From assembly GCA_031284195.1 (NCBI GenBank), contig JAITAI010000127.1:1-30510 (forward strand): DNA of 30,510 nucleotides. Direction: 5' to 3'. The stretch's first letter is position 1, and each line of letters begins with the position of its first letter. The stretch is from Treponema sp. (lineage in GTDB: Bacteria; Spirochaetota; Spirochaetia; Treponematales; Breznakiellaceae). Positions 1 through 9,366 of this stretch are shown one piece after another. A program made the position numbers and the translations under genes. The notes under the pieces are model-generated. The model ran no database searches and was not told the origin of the DNA. It saw nothing but the letters and a program-made list of their open reading frames with translations.

Positions 1-79
1 AACGTACCTTTAGATTGTCAGGGCCTTCTCCTTGTGGTATGATAAACCCATGCGTATTTTTAATTGGTGCCTTAGAGTC

Positions 80-1115
80 ATGAAAAGGAGGAGTTTCCTT
101 CCCACCTTAAGTATGGGGGTTTACTTGTTGGCAGGTATGGCCGAAACCCTGTTTTCCGCACCCGCAGATGCTGCCTTGGGAAATGGTCTTTTTGCCCGGA
201 TCAGCACTACCAGGGGGGATATAGTGGTTCGTCTGGAATATCAGAAAACCCCGATGACGGTCTGTAATTTTGTTGCCCTGGCAGAGGGTAAGATGAAGAC
301 CTCCCGAACCGGCCCTTTTTATAACGGCCTCCGTTTTCACCGGGTTATCGACAATTTTATGATCCAAGGAGGAGACCCTTCGGGAAACGGGAGCGGCGGT
401 CCAGGTTACCGGTTCCCCGATGAATTCCATTCCAGCCTCAAACGACGGCCCAGGGGTCTTGTCTATGGCGAATGCAGGACCAGGAACCAATGGGAGTCAA
501 TTCTTCATCACCCATGTAAAAACCCCTTGGTTGGATGGTAAGCACACGGTCTTCGGTAAGGTTGTTCAGGGTCAAGAAGTGGTAAATGCCATAAAACAAG
601 GGGACCGGATCAATACTATCACCATTATCCGTAACGGCCATGAGGCTCAGGTTTTCAAAGCGGATCAGGCCGCTTTTGATCAGCTCTTGAAAGAAGCCGC
701 TGCCGCTAACGCCACCAAAACCAAGGCAAAACGGGATGCGGATCTTGCTCAAATTAAGTCAAAATATCCTAATACCACCCTTTCCCCATCAGGTATCTAC
801 TACATGATCCAGAAGGCAGGAACTGGGGACAAACCCTCCCGGGGTAAGATGGTGGCTCTTAACTATAAGGGAATGCTCCTTTCCGGTAAGGTTTTCGATG
901 GTTCCGACTTTCAGGGGGGGCCCCTGGAATTCCAGGTAGGACTGGGTAAGGTCATCCCTGGTTGGGAGGAAACCGTACTGGATATGCAGCTCGGTGAGAA
1001 GCGGCTGGTGGTTATCCCCCCGGAGCTTGCCTACGGCGAACAGGCGGTGGGAAACGGACTTATCCCTGCAAATAGCTTCCTGGTTTTTGAGATGGAACTG
1101 GTATGGATACGCTAG
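80..1115 (+). pseudogene. Cyclophilin-FKBP fusion prolyl isomerase, exported, frame broken near 440
   Basis: Peptidyl-prolyl cis-trans isomerase made of two unrelated isomerase folds, probably acting outside the cytoplasm. The first frame gives a basic start and hydrophobic signal segment (MKRRSFLPTLSMGVYLLAG), then the cyclophilin half with RFHRVIDNFMIQGGDP. The second frame holds the rest of the cyclophilin (GTNGSQFFIT, WLDGKHTVFG, so the Arg, Gln, Phe, Trp and His of the active site are all present), a Lys/Ala-rich linker and a complete FKBP domain (VFDGSDF, VIPGWEE, LAYGE). The frame changes from phase 2 to phase 0 around 436-446, where family members normally read LKHDGPGVLSMANAG; the sequence fits a loss of two bases (or gain of one) after the Leu-Lys codons. 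Cyclophilin-FKBP fusions have been described from Treponema denticola. The start is uncertain: ATG at 50 and TTG at 32 are also in frame, and none has a clear ribosome site. Confidence 0.85.
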
Positions 1116-1160
1116 ACCTGGGAAGATACAGAGGGCCCCGGTGAGGCTTATCGGATAACT

Positions 1161-2198
1161 ATGGAGAAGATATCAATACTTATCTGGATTTTTTTCCCAG
1201 TATGCCTCCTGCTTGCCTGTACCGAGCCTCCCCAGGCCCAGGCGGAATTGGTCCTGGGAACGATCTGTAGTATCAATCTGTACGAGCAAGGATCCCCTCA
1301 AATATACGAAACCCTCTTTTCCCGTCTTCGGGAGATTGAGCTGACCATGAGCGCCACCAAGGCGGATACTACGGTGGATAGGATCAACAAAAACGCAGGG
1401 ATACGCCCAGTACCGGTCCCCTTGGATCTCATGGAAGTGCTGGAACAGGCTCTTAGGTACGCTGCATTAAGCGAAGGCGCATTTGATCCCACCATCGGTC
1501 CTTTGGTACAGCGCTGGGCCATTGGTTCAGAATACCCTCGAATTCCCGAGGCTCTTGAAATCGAAGAAACCTTATCCCTCATTAATTGGCAGGATGTGGT
1601 GATTGACCGGGAGGTAGCAACGGTGTTCTTGCGAAGATCCGGCATGGCCTTGGATCTGGGGGCCATTGCCAAGGGGTATGCAGCGGACGAAGTGGCGGGG
1701 ATCCTCCAAAAAGCCGGGATCAAAGGGGCTATCATCGACCTGGGGGGCAATATATTTGCCTATGGTACCAAACAACAGGGCGAACCCTGGCGTATCGGCA
1801 TCCAGAATCCCTTGAGTACCCGAGGGGCCTATCTTGGAATTCTGGCGGTACAGCATAAAAGTATCGTAACTTCTGGGGTGTATGAGCGGTATGCGGAAAT
1901 CGACGGAAAACGCTATCACCACATCCTGTCTACCCAAGACGGGTACCCGGTGTCTAACGGCCTTCTGTCGGTAACCATTATCGCAGACCATTCCATTGAT
2001 GCGGATGCCCTTTCTACTGCGGCATTTGCTCTGGGCTATGAAAAAGGCCGGGCCTTGGTTGAGTCGGTTGATCATGCAGAGGCCATTTTTATATTTGAAG
2101 ATAAGCGTATCCGAAGCACTCCTGGCGCCCTGGCCTGGTTTACTTTGAAGGATCCTCAATTTAACCTGATCCCTGAGACCGCTGCTAGAGGTTTATAA
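1161..2198 (+). CDS. apbE: FAD:protein FMN transferase, ApbE family lipoprotein
   Basis: Transfers FMN from FAD onto a Thr/Ser of exported target proteins such as Rnf or Nqr subunits, on the outer face of the cytoplasmic membrane. The 345-residue product begins with a hydrophobic segment ending in a lipobox (LLLAC, Cys20), so it should be a lipoprotein. Family marks seen are the early Met-Ser (ELTMSATKADT), the GAIAKGYAADEV motif, IDLGGNIFAYG and HHILSTQDGYPV, and the late SIDADALSTAAFALG segment that carries the metal-binding acidic residues. It lies 45 bp behind the isomerase gene and may share its transcript. Its stop overlaps the stop of the convergent protease gene by 6 bp. No flavoprotein target is encoded in this window, so the substrate cannot be told. 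Confidence 0.93.
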   Translation: MEKISILIWIFFPVCLLLACTEPPQAQAELVLGTICSINLYEQGSPQIYETLFSRLREIELTMSATKADTTVDRINKNAGIRPVPVPLDLMEVLEQALRYAALSEGAFDPTIGPLVQRWAIGSEYPRIPEALEIEETLSLINWQDVVIDREVATVFLRRSGMALDLGAIAKGYAADEVAGILQKAGIKGAIIDLGGNIFAYGTKQQGEPWRIGIQNPLSTRGAYLGILAVQHKSIVTSGVYERYAEIDGKRYHHILSTQDGYPVSNGLLSVTIIADHSIDADALSTAAFALGYEKGRALVESVDHAEAIFIFEDKRIRSTPGALAWFTLKDPQFNLIPETAARGL

Positions 2199-4058
2199 GG
2201 TATCTGGGGAAGCCAAGAGAGCGGGGAGCTGCATAGAGGTTTCCAGGTATCCCATTCGGCGTTTCTTTACATTGATTTGCAGCAGCGCATACCCCTCATC
2301 CTCATGGATACGCAAACCCTTGATGGATACCGGGTCTTGCTCGGAGAGGCCCGCTTCATCGGCAATGGAACCCCGAACCACTCTTTTCACCAGATAGGAC
2401 GAAGAAAATGACCTTCCCAAGGAAGGGGCAAGGATGAGTCCAAAGAGGGGAGCAGTCATCCGTTCCCGGCTATCTCTTTTAGCTGCCTCTGCGAGGGGGA
2501 CATCTGGCCGAGGAGCAGACCTAAGGATATACCGGTTCCCGTCAGTGGTTTCAAGGGATACCAGTTCTCCCGGTCTAGTGGGAAACAAAATATCTTGTAG
2601 GGCGGGGATAAGGCTCCCCTGGGGAGCATACAGGGTTTCATCGTTAAGGCGTTTAATGAAACTGCCCTCTTTAATCTGCTGTTCTGCTCCGGGGGTAAAG
2701 GGGGCCACATAGATGATCTCCGCTCCCGAGGCAGTTTCACTTACCGTAAGACCAAGCCACGGACGCTCTGCCTTTCCCTCTTGCATCATAGCAGGCAAGG
2801 CTGCAGCAAGCCGTTCCGCAGGAACCGCAAAGTTGAGTCCCTGGTATTGTTCAGCTCCGGCAAAGGCGATACCCACCAGGCGGCCTTCTTTATCCACCAC
2901 CGGCCCTCCAGAGTTGCCGTGGTTTATCGCCGCATCTACCTGAATCACATCTCCAATCTGCAAGAGACGGCGCCCCAGGGCAGATACAATACCAGAGGTA
3001 ACAGTTTTTTCTAAACCTATAGGAGAACCGATAGCATAAACCGTATCTCCCACCTGGGGGATGATCCGGTCTACCACGGAAAATACATAATCTCCCTTTA
3101 AATCTGCTTTGATAAGGGCCAAATCCATGGCTTTATCCCAACCAACTACCTTGGCAGGTATCCGGGGACTGGAAGCATCCCCCATGCGGATATACATGCG
3201 GGAATACCCTTCATAGGTGGGATCTACTTCACTAGAAATAACATGGTAATTGGTAATCAGCAGCCCTGAAGCGTCCACAAAAAAAGCAGAACCCAAAACC
3301 TTATCCGGGATTCCCCGGCCCCGTTCAATCCGGATCCCCCGGTCAACCAGAACCGTGGCAACCCCCTTAATCATATCCGTTGCCGTATCCTGCCCTTGGG
3401 CATAACTCCTCAGTTCTTCGGAAATTCCCTCTGCTCTGGTGTTTGATGCTTCGTACCCGTGATCCACAATGGCAAGAAAGAAAGCTGCCGTACGCCGTTG
3501 CTTAACTGCTACTGCCCGTTCAAGGAAGATCAGGGCATCATCAGACTGGAGGGGCTGTAAACCGTGAGCCTGAACCGCTGAAAGGAAGGCCCCTAAATCA
3601 TTCCCATCGGCTAATTGCTGTTTCGCATAGGCAAGGATAAAATCCGGCTCGTTTCCGGTGTTTTCTACGGAAATACCCAGGGTGGAAAGAGAACGAGACA
3701 GAGAAGCCGCATCATCCCAGCGCTTTTCCTGAATGGCCGCTTCCTGAGAAGCCTTTAAATGGTCTATAGCGGCTGTTTTAAGGGCATTGAGGGTTTCCAA
3801 AGTCTCAAGGGCCTGGTCCTCGGCACGGGGACTTGCAGGTCCATAGAGGACCTCATAGATTCCTATAAGATGAATGGCTTGAGCCGGATCCTCAGAAACA
3901 TACCGCTTAATATCATCAAGCCTCAATTCAGCGTTTAATTTCAGAGGGGCCAGCCGTTCTTCTTTGGTTGCCGGGGATACACAAGAAAGGGGCATTCCCG
4001 AAATACTCAGTACCCCTACTATCCATAAAAGCCCTAAGGAATTTCTTTTACCGTACAT
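2193..4058 (-). CDS. Trypsin-like (HtrA/DegP-type) serine protease lipoprotein with PDZ region
   Basis: Predicted periplasmic serine protease of family S1C, 621 residues. The ATG at 4058 is preferred over upstream in-frame starts because GGAAGGAGAGGT stands immediately before it. A signal segment ends in MPLSC (Cys26), a lipobox. Residues 30-230 are helical, Ala/Leu-rich and of unknown fold. The protease domain follows with the full triad: His272 (ITNYHVIS), Asp312 (KAMDLALIKAD) and Ser383 (NHGNSGGPVVD). A PDZ-like domain starts near 433 (PWLGLTVSE), and a second, weaker PDZ-like stretch begins near 535 (FGLILAP, SIADEAGLSEQDPV). The long N-terminal helical part is unlike DegP. It is the last gene of a run with ftsH and the TPR protein, 37 bp behind the latter, which suggests a shared role in envelope protein quality control. 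The substrate is unknown. Confidence 0.9.
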   Translation of the reverse strand: MYGKRNSLGLLWIVGVLSISGMPLSCVSPATKEERLAPLKLNAELRLDDIKRYVSEDPAQAIHLIGIYEVLYGPASPRAEDQALETLETLNALKTAAIDHLKASQEAAIQEKRWDDAASLSRSLSTLGISVENTGNEPDFILAYAKQQLADGNDLGAFLSAVQAHGLQPLQSDDALIFLERAVAVKQRRTAAFFLAIVDHGYEASNTRAEGISEELRSYAQGQDTATDMIKGVATVLVDRGIRIERGRGIPDKVLGSAFFVDASGLLITNYHVISSEVDPTYEGYSRMYIRMGDASSPRIPAKVVGWDKAMDLALIKADLKGDYVFSVVDRIIPQVGDTVYAIGSPIGLEKTVTSGIVSALGRRLLQIGDVIQVDAAINHGNSGGPVVDKEGRLVGIAFAGAEQYQGLNFAVPAERLAAALPAMMQEGKAERPWLGLTVSETASGAEIIYVAPFTPGAEQQIKEGSFIKRLNDETLYAPQGSLIPALQDILFPTRPGELVSLETTDGNRYILRSAPRPDVPLAEAAKRDSRERMTAPLFGLILAPSLGRSFSSSYLVKRVVRGSIADEAGLSEQDPVSIKGLRIHEDEGYALLQINVKKRRMGYLETSMQLPALLASPDTL

Positions 4059-4095
4059 ACCTCTCCTTCCATCCCCTATGCGGGGCCTATTCTCT

Positions 4096-5868
4096 TCAGT
4101 TCTGGTTGCGGTAGGATATTTGATCAGAAAATTCCCGAATTCCATCCCGGTCTATATCCCAAAAACGCAGAACCTTCTCAATCGTAGGATCCGGCTCTTC
4201 GCCTTCATGAGCATACACGTACTGCTCTTCATATTCAAAAAGGCCGTCTTCATCCCAATCGCTTTCAGAAACTTCGATGCGGCTCCCAAAAAACAACTGG
4301 TCCAAAGGGCTTGCATTATTCGGCGGAACATCACCGCTTGGCCGGAAACGTCTGATAGTTTCCAAATGGCCGTTTACATCCAGATCGATTCGCTGCATCT
4401 GAGGGCGTCCCTGATAGAACTCGGTGGTTGAAATAATCCGGCCATCTAAAAATTCCCAAGCCCGTTGGGGTATACCTTGATCAAATTCCACCCGTTCCAA
4501 GGCCCCGGCAAATTCCCTGCTAGGCCGTTCAATAAAGAGCGTATCTGCAATCAACATCCGCCTTGAGATGCCCCTGGTAAAAGGTTCTCGTTCCGGGTAC
4601 CATAAGCCGCCGCTTTCCAGCCGCTTGAAGTATATCGGTAGAAAGAAAAACTCAAAGGGTTTTAGCTGGTACTGAACCCCTTCCATCTGGGCCGTTCCTA
4701 CTGCGGGGTACTGTTCCCATTGAATGGTAACCATACGCTGCTCCTGAGCGGTTAAGGGAGCGGCAAAAGGACCTGTTTGATATGAAAATTCTGGCATTCC
4801 TGCTACCTCAGCCCGTACCGGAACCCCGGACTCAAAAAACACGGTCAATTCAGGCAGACCATCCTGATCTCCGTCATAGGTATAAAGGCAGAGCATCCCC
4901 TCTTCATACTGAACTTTCGACTCGCTGTAGCCGTCCTTATCCGCATCTTCAGTGATAAACCCCGAAAATTGTACCAGGTTGTTTCTAAAACGGTCTTGTT
5001 CCTCATAGTTCCTCAGGAGTTTCCATATAGCACTGAGCAGGGCTTTATCCAGCTTGTTTGTTTCTTTCTCTGTAGAAGGGGAAAAAAGCTCATCCACTGC
5101 GGTCCTGCCATCAATAAGCCCCAGATTTAATGCCGGAGCAATAGACCCAGCCACTCCCCGATGCACCCCACGGTACGCCCCAACAAGCCGGCGAGCCTCT
5201 CCAATATCCCTCATAAAGGGCGCAGCTAGATAGGCTAGGTCTTCATCCGCCTCAAGTAAAAGGGGCAGCCGTTTCAAGACTAAGGACACCAGGTACTCTT
5301 CGGCTTCTGCAGGCTGCCAATACTGGGCAAGGCTCAAGAAGAGCCGAGACGGACGGGGATCCCGTGGATAGGTGTTCAGAGCTTCTACCATGAGCCGGCT
5401 GAAGGCTTCCCGGTTACCGAGTCCCTGTAAGGCACGAAGTTTGAGGTAGATTCCCTCGACGCTCGGGGAAACACGAGCAAGTATATTCAGGGCATCCGCA
5501 TACCGGCGCAATTGGATCAAGGTTTCCGCTTCAAGCAGCCGAGCTGCATCGGGAGTATAGGCATGCCAACACCGGGTTTCTAAGGCCTGCTGAACCGCTT
5601 CAAGCACCTCTGCCAGGGGTTTACCCTCATGGAATCGAACCAAAGCAAGGAGATAAGCCATATCCGAAGAAGCATCAGAAAAATCACGCCCTCGCTCCAA
5701 GCCAACCAGGGCTTCGGCCCAACGTCCCTGATTCATGGCCCTTTGTGCCCAGGCAAGGTATTTTTCCGCTATCGCCCCATCCCCTTTTCCTGGGGTATTC
5801 TGCGTATGACCCGGAATAGTGAAAACCAGTATCACCCCAAGGACTACTACAACCCGATAGCCTCGCAT
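4096..5868 (-). CDS. Exported TPR protein with five DxDxDG-type loops, function unknown
   Basis: I do not recognise a named family. The 590-residue product has a signal peptide (residues 1-22, ending FTIPGHTQ). Residues 30-240 look like TPR helices (YLAWAQRAMNQGRWAEALVGL, RRYADALNIL). The C-terminal half is probably beta-rich and holds five acidic loops: DADKDGYSE (308-316), DGDQDGLPE (332-340), DLDVNGHLE (495-503), DWDEDGLFE (537-545) and DIDRDGIRE (571-579). The loops resemble calcium-binding turns of EF-hand, dockerin or thrombospondin type 3 repeats, but Glu stands at position 9; calcium binding is my inference. The ATG lies one base after the ftsH stop, with GGGGGA just before that stop, so translation is probably coupled to ftsH. 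The protease gene follows after 37 bp. A periplasmic or surface scaffold is likely. Confidence 0.85.
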   Translation of the reverse strand: MRGYRVVVVLGVILVFTIPGHTQNTPGKGDGAIAEKYLAWAQRAMNQGRWAEALVGLERGRDFSDASSDMAYLLALVRFHEGKPLAEVLEAVQQALETRCWHAYTPDAARLLEAETLIQLRRYADALNILARVSPSVEGIYLKLRALQGLGNREAFSRLMVEALNTYPRDPRPSRLFLSLAQYWQPAEAEEYLVSLVLKRLPLLLEADEDLAYLAAPFMRDIGEARRLVGAYRGVHRGVAGSIAPALNLGLIDGRTAVDELFSPSTEKETNKLDKALLSAIWKLLRNYEEQDRFRNNLVQFSGFITEDADKDGYSESKVQYEEGMLCLYTYDGDQDGLPELTVFFESGVPVRAEVAGMPEFSYQTGPFAAPLTAQEQRMVTIQWEQYPAVGTAQMEGVQYQLKPFEFFFLPIYFKRLESGGLWYPEREPFTRGISRRMLIADTLFIERPSREFAGALERVEFDQGIPQRAWEFLDGRIISTTEFYQGRPQMQRIDLDVNGHLETIRRFRPSGDVPPNNASPLDQLFFGSRIEVSESDWDEDGLFEYEEQYVYAHEGEEPDPTIEKVLRFWDIDRDGIREFSDQISYRNQN

Positions 5869-5869
5869 A

Positions 5870-7810
5870 TCATCCCCCTTCGATATTTTTGGCTATGACA
5901 GCATGCCCTAGGCCCCCTCCAGGAACGATCAAGGCATGGGAATGTCCCCGGGGAGGAAGACTCAAGAGTTCACGTATCTCCTCATCCACTAAGGTTTCCC
6001 GGGATATAAGCGCCTCAGCGAGCTTTTCAAGCTCTGTTTTATGGGTTTTCAGGATCTGTTCGGCTTGATTCTGAGCAGCATCCAGTATTTTTTTCACTGC
6101 CCCATCAATACGCTGGGCAGTAGCCTCGGAATAGTCCTTGTGCCGGGCTATTTCCTTACCAAGAAAAATAGGTTCATCCTCTTGGCCATAGGCAACCGGC
6201 CCCAGTTCTTCAGCCATCCCCCATTCACAGACCATGTGCCGGGCCAGGTCTGTAGCCTGCTGAATGTCCTGTTTCGTTCCCGTGGTGGTTTCTTCATAGC
6301 AGAGGCTTTCCGCGATCCATCCTCCGTAACAGATGACGATCCGGTCTTCGATCCAGCCTCGGGTCCGGCTGTAACTATCTTCTTCCGGGAGGGACATGGC
6401 CATACCCAAGGCTCTCCCATGGGGAACAATCGTTACTTTATGCAGGGGATCCGCGTTTTTAAGAAAATAGTGCAGTAACGCATGTCCTGCCTCGTGGATA
6501 GCGGTCATGCGCCGTTCCTTATCAGAGATAACCAAGGTTTTTCGGGCCACACCCATGAGGATCTTGTCCCGGGCTTCCTCGAAATCAGGCATCTCTACCT
6601 TGGTTTTATCCTTACGCGCGGCAAAAAGGGCCGCTTCGTTCACGAGGTTGGCAATGTCTGCACCGCTCATACCCGGAGTTGCCCGGGCAATCCGGGCAAT
6701 GTCTATATCAGAACCCAAGGGTATCTTGGCTGCGTGAATTTGGAGGATGGCTTCCCGTTCCTTGATATCCGGCATAGCCACCACCACCTGCCGATCAAAA
6801 CGGCCAGGTCTGAGCAGAGCCGGATCCAGCACATCCGGCCGGTTCGTGGCAGCCAAAATAATAACCCCGTCTTTGGAGTCAAAACCGTCCATCTCAACCA
6901 GTAGTTGATTCAGGGTCTGTTCCCGTTCGTCATGACCGCCACCGTATCCTGCGCCTCTCGTTCTCCCTACCGCGTCCAGTTCGTCGATGAAGATGATACA
7001 CGGGGCATTACGCCTGCCCTGCTCGAACAGGTCCCGGACACGGCTCGCACCCACTCCGACGAACATTTCCACAAAATCTGACCCTGACATGTGGAAATAA
7101 GCCACCCCTGCCTCGCCTGCTACGGCACGGGCCATGAGGGTCTTTCCGGTCCCTGGCATTCCTACCAAGAGCACCCCTTTGGGGATCCGCGCTCCCATCT
7201 TGGTGAATTTTTGAGGGTTTTTCAGGAAAGAAACCACTTCCTCAAGCTCATATTTGGCATCCCGTTGGCCTGCCACATCCGCGAAACTGACCTTTTTCCC
7301 TTCTTCTTGATACCGTTTAGCCCGGCTCTTACCAAATTGAAAGGCCTTGTTCCCCGTACCCTGCATATTTCGGAACATGAACCAGATAAATCCAAACCCA
7401 ATGATCCAGGGAAGGAATTCAAACAACACTCGTAAAGGAGAAAGCCCGGAAACCCCTCCTGAGACATTGATACCTTTTTCCCGTAAAGCAGGAAGCAGCC
7501 CAGGATCCTGATAGGGGATCAGCGTCTTAAAATGCACCGGATCCCCTGAACTGCCCTGAAGGGTCCCTTCGATAGTGCTATTATCAAGAATTTTGACCGC
7601 GGTGATGTCATTCCGTTCAAGATGGTTGGTAAAGGCCGAATAGGGTATCTCCTGAATAGGCCGGGTATCTCCTTTAAAAAAATAGGCCACAAAAAGCCCT
7701 GCCATGAGAAGAAAAAAAATCAAGGCAAAGGGGTTAGGTTTGCTGGTCCGCAAATTCGGACGAGGCGGCATTGGACGCTGAGGCGTCTTATCATTCTTAT
7801 CGTTAGGCAT
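5870..7810 (-). CDS. ftsH: ATP-dependent zinc metalloprotease FtsH
   Basis: Membrane-bound AAA+ protease that pulls out and degrades membrane and short-lived cytosolic proteins as a hexamer. The start at 7810 is chosen because AGGGGGATTG stands directly before this ATG; a longer in-frame reading to 7876 runs into tilS. The product has 646 residues. It shows two membrane helices (PFALIFFLLMAGLFVAYFF and VLFEFLPWIIGFGFIWFMF) around a periplasmic loop, Walker A (GMPGTGKT), Walker B (IIFIDELDAVG), the pore residues FVEMFVGVGA, the second region of homology (ATNRPDVLDPALLRPGRFDRQV is split here only for length: ATNRPDVLDPALL, then RPGRFDRQV) and the zinc site HEAGHA. The C-terminus ends in an unusual Gly/His-rich tail (PPRGHSHALIVPGGGLG). 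It sits 14 bp after tilS, the tilS-ftsH order known from many bacteria, and is coupled to the TPR gene downstream. Confidence 0.97.
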   Translation of the reverse strand: MPNDKNDKTPQRPMPPRPNLRTSKPNPFALIFFLLMAGLFVAYFFKGDTRPIQEIPYSAFTNHLERNDITAVKILDNSTIEGTLQGSSGDPVHFKTLIPYQDPGLLPALREKGINVSGGVSGLSPLRVLFEFLPWIIGFGFIWFMFRNMQGTGNKAFQFGKSRAKRYQEEGKKVSFADVAGQRDAKYELEEVVSFLKNPQKFTKMGARIPKGVLLVGMPGTGKTLMARAVAGEAGVAYFHMSGSDFVEMFVGVGASRVRDLFEQGRRNAPCIIFIDELDAVGRTRGAGYGGGHDEREQTLNQLLVEMDGFDSKDGVIILAATNRPDVLDPALLRPGRFDRQVVVAMPDIKEREAILQIHAAKIPLGSDIDIARIARATPGMSGADIANLVNEAALFAARKDKTKVEMPDFEEARDKILMGVARKTLVISDKERRMTAIHEAGHALLHYFLKNADPLHKVTIVPHGRALGMAMSLPEEDSYSRTRGWIEDRIVICYGGWIAESLCYEETTTGTKQDIQQATDLARHMVCEWGMAEELGPVAYGQEDEPIFLGKEIARHKDYSEATAQRIDGAVKKILDAAQNQAEQILKTHKTELEKLAEALISRETLVDEEIRELLSLPPRGHSHALIVPGGGLGHAVIAKNIEGG

Positions 7811-7824
7811 CAATCCCCCTGAAG

Positions 7825-9366
7825 CTATGACAAAAACAGATGCATCCCCCTGAGTTTGCCCTGTTCTTCCCTGCATAGCTTTTCATATTGTATATTTGCT
7901 TCCTCTATGTGCTCTTTCAGCACCTGTTCTGGTCTGCATAGACCAATTGTAAGGTCCTTAGTCTCTGCACCCATAAAACCACACGACCCCTTCGAGTCCT
8001 CTACTATAATACCAGCGGCTATACTTTTACCGGTATACCCTGAACGCCGAAGTCTATCAAGGCCTGTGCTATTATAATCATATTGAGTGGGTCCTCTGAA
8101 AACCAGAGGGAGGTACGCAAAAAAAATTTGTTTTTCCCGCCCTACTTCTTCAGGTAAGAAAATCCTGCATACAATCTTTACCCCTTTGAACCAATAAACT
8201 CCCGGTTCTTGTACCACTAGGGCAAACCCGGCAAACCCGTTATGCCCGGTTCGGGTACGGGATATCAAGGCGATACAAGGCCCCTGCTTTTCAATCCGTA
8301 GGGGACCCGCGTCTAAGGACGGAAGCCCTCCTTCGGTGAAAAGCCTAAGACTGGCCCGCCGGGGTACCCTAATGGTTCGACGCTCCCCATGGGTCTGACT
8401 GAAATCCGGCACAAACCACGGATCCCCTTCCTTTGGTTTGGTACTACCCCCCACCAATCTATCTACCCCTTGAAAGAGGGCCTCTTCACGGATTATTTCA
8501 GGCTGTACAAAAAAAGCTTTCGCTTCAGTATAAAGTTTCCCTCCATCTTCAGGAGAAGAATTCCACTCTACCCGATGTTGAGCTTCTGCACTCAGAAAAT
8601 CCGCAGTCAACCCTTGGATTTTCGTTCCTTGCAATACCGCCTTTTTCCATTCAGGAAAAAACGCATCTAAGCAGGGAATAAGTTTATGCCGGATTCGGTT
8701 GCGCAGGTACCGGATATCCCCATTGGTAGTATCGGTTCTGAATCCAATACCCCGATCCGCCAGATACGCCAACACCTCGATCCGGGTGAGAGCCAAGAGG
8801 GGCCGCAGGATACGCCCTCCATCCCGGTTCATAGGTGCAAGTCCCCGCGGTCCTGAGCCGCGAAGGAAACGCATAAGCACTGTTTCAAGAAGATCATCCT
8901 GCGTATGGGCCACGAGGATGCGGGTCGCCCGGAGTCTACGAGCCTCACGGATCAACGCCCGATGGCGAAAAATCCTAGCCGTCCCTTCCAAGCCTAAACC
9001 TTCCTGTTTTGCGATTTGCCGGATAGTACCCGAAGGTATAGCGCTCAGCCGATAGGGAACATCCAAGATTTTACATAAGCCTTGTACCGCTAGAGCATCC
9101 CCTTGGCGCTCTTCCTCAGGCCGTATACCATGATCTACATGGAGGCAGTGTAATTGATACCCTCTGGCCTGCCGCAATGTAGCCACTGCTGCCAACAGTG
9201 CAGTCGAATCCGCTCCCCCTGAAACCGCTGCCAGCAATACCGTCCCCTCAGGCCATACTCCTAAACCCGAAGCTACTGCCCTCTCGAAAAAGGTACGACT
9301 CGACTCTCTCGTGGATGGAGCATTCTGAGGATCCTCAGAGACTTGGCTTGATTTGTGTACCTTCAT
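7825..9366 (-). CDS. tilS: tRNA(Ile)-lysidine synthetase TilS
   Basis: Attaches lysine to C34 of the CAU-anticodon isoleucine tRNA, changing its decoding from AUG to AUA; an essential cytosolic enzyme. The N-type ATP pyrophosphatase loop SGGADST is at residues 49-55, followed by LHCLHVDHGIRPEEE, LVAHTQDDLLETVLMRFLRG and the NDIRYLRNRIRH-like segment (NGDIRYLRNRIRH) expected of TilS. At 513 residues it is longer than typical bacterial TilS of about 430-470, with extra sequence in the C-terminal half (TilS_C-like part near FAGFALVVQEPGVYWFKG). The ATG at 9366 has only a weak upstream ribosome site. It is followed after 14 bp by ftsH and preceded by a 175-bp spacer behind the rplY terminator, so it probably has its own promoter. 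Confidence 0.95.
   Translation of the reverse strand: MKVHKSSQVSEDPQNAPSTRESSRTFFERAVASGLGVWPEGTVLLAAVSGGADSTALLAAVATLRQARGYQLHCLHVDHGIRPEEERQGDALAVQGLCKILDVPYRLSAIPSGTIRQIAKQEGLGLEGTARIFRHRALIREARRLRATRILVAHTQDDLLETVLMRFLRGSGPRGLAPMNRDGGRILRPLLALTRIEVLAYLADRGIGFRTDTTNGDIRYLRNRIRHKLIPCLDAFFPEWKKAVLQGTKIQGLTADFLSAEAQHRVEWNSSPEDGGKLYTEAKAFFVQPEIIREEALFQGVDRLVGGSTKPKEGDPWFVPDFSQTHGERRTIRVPRRASLRLFTEGGLPSLDAGPLRIEKQGPCIALISRTRTGHNGFAGFALVVQEPGVYWFKGVKIVCRIFLPEEVGREKQIFFAYLPLVFRGPTQYDYNSTGLDRLRRSGYTGKSIAAGIIVEDSKGSCGFMGAETKDLTIGLCRPEQVLKEHIEEANIQYEKLCREEQGKLRGMHLFLS

Noticed and set aside
420..1115. Independent FKBP gene starting at ATG 420
   Set aside because: The ATG lies inside cyclophilin coding sequence, has no ribosome site, and the first residues complete the cyclophilin core, so it is the second part of a broken fusion.
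7810..7876. Longer FtsH start at 7876
   Set aside because: It would run into the end of tilS and lacks a ribosome site, whereas the ATG at 7810 has a strong one and gives the usual FtsH beginning.
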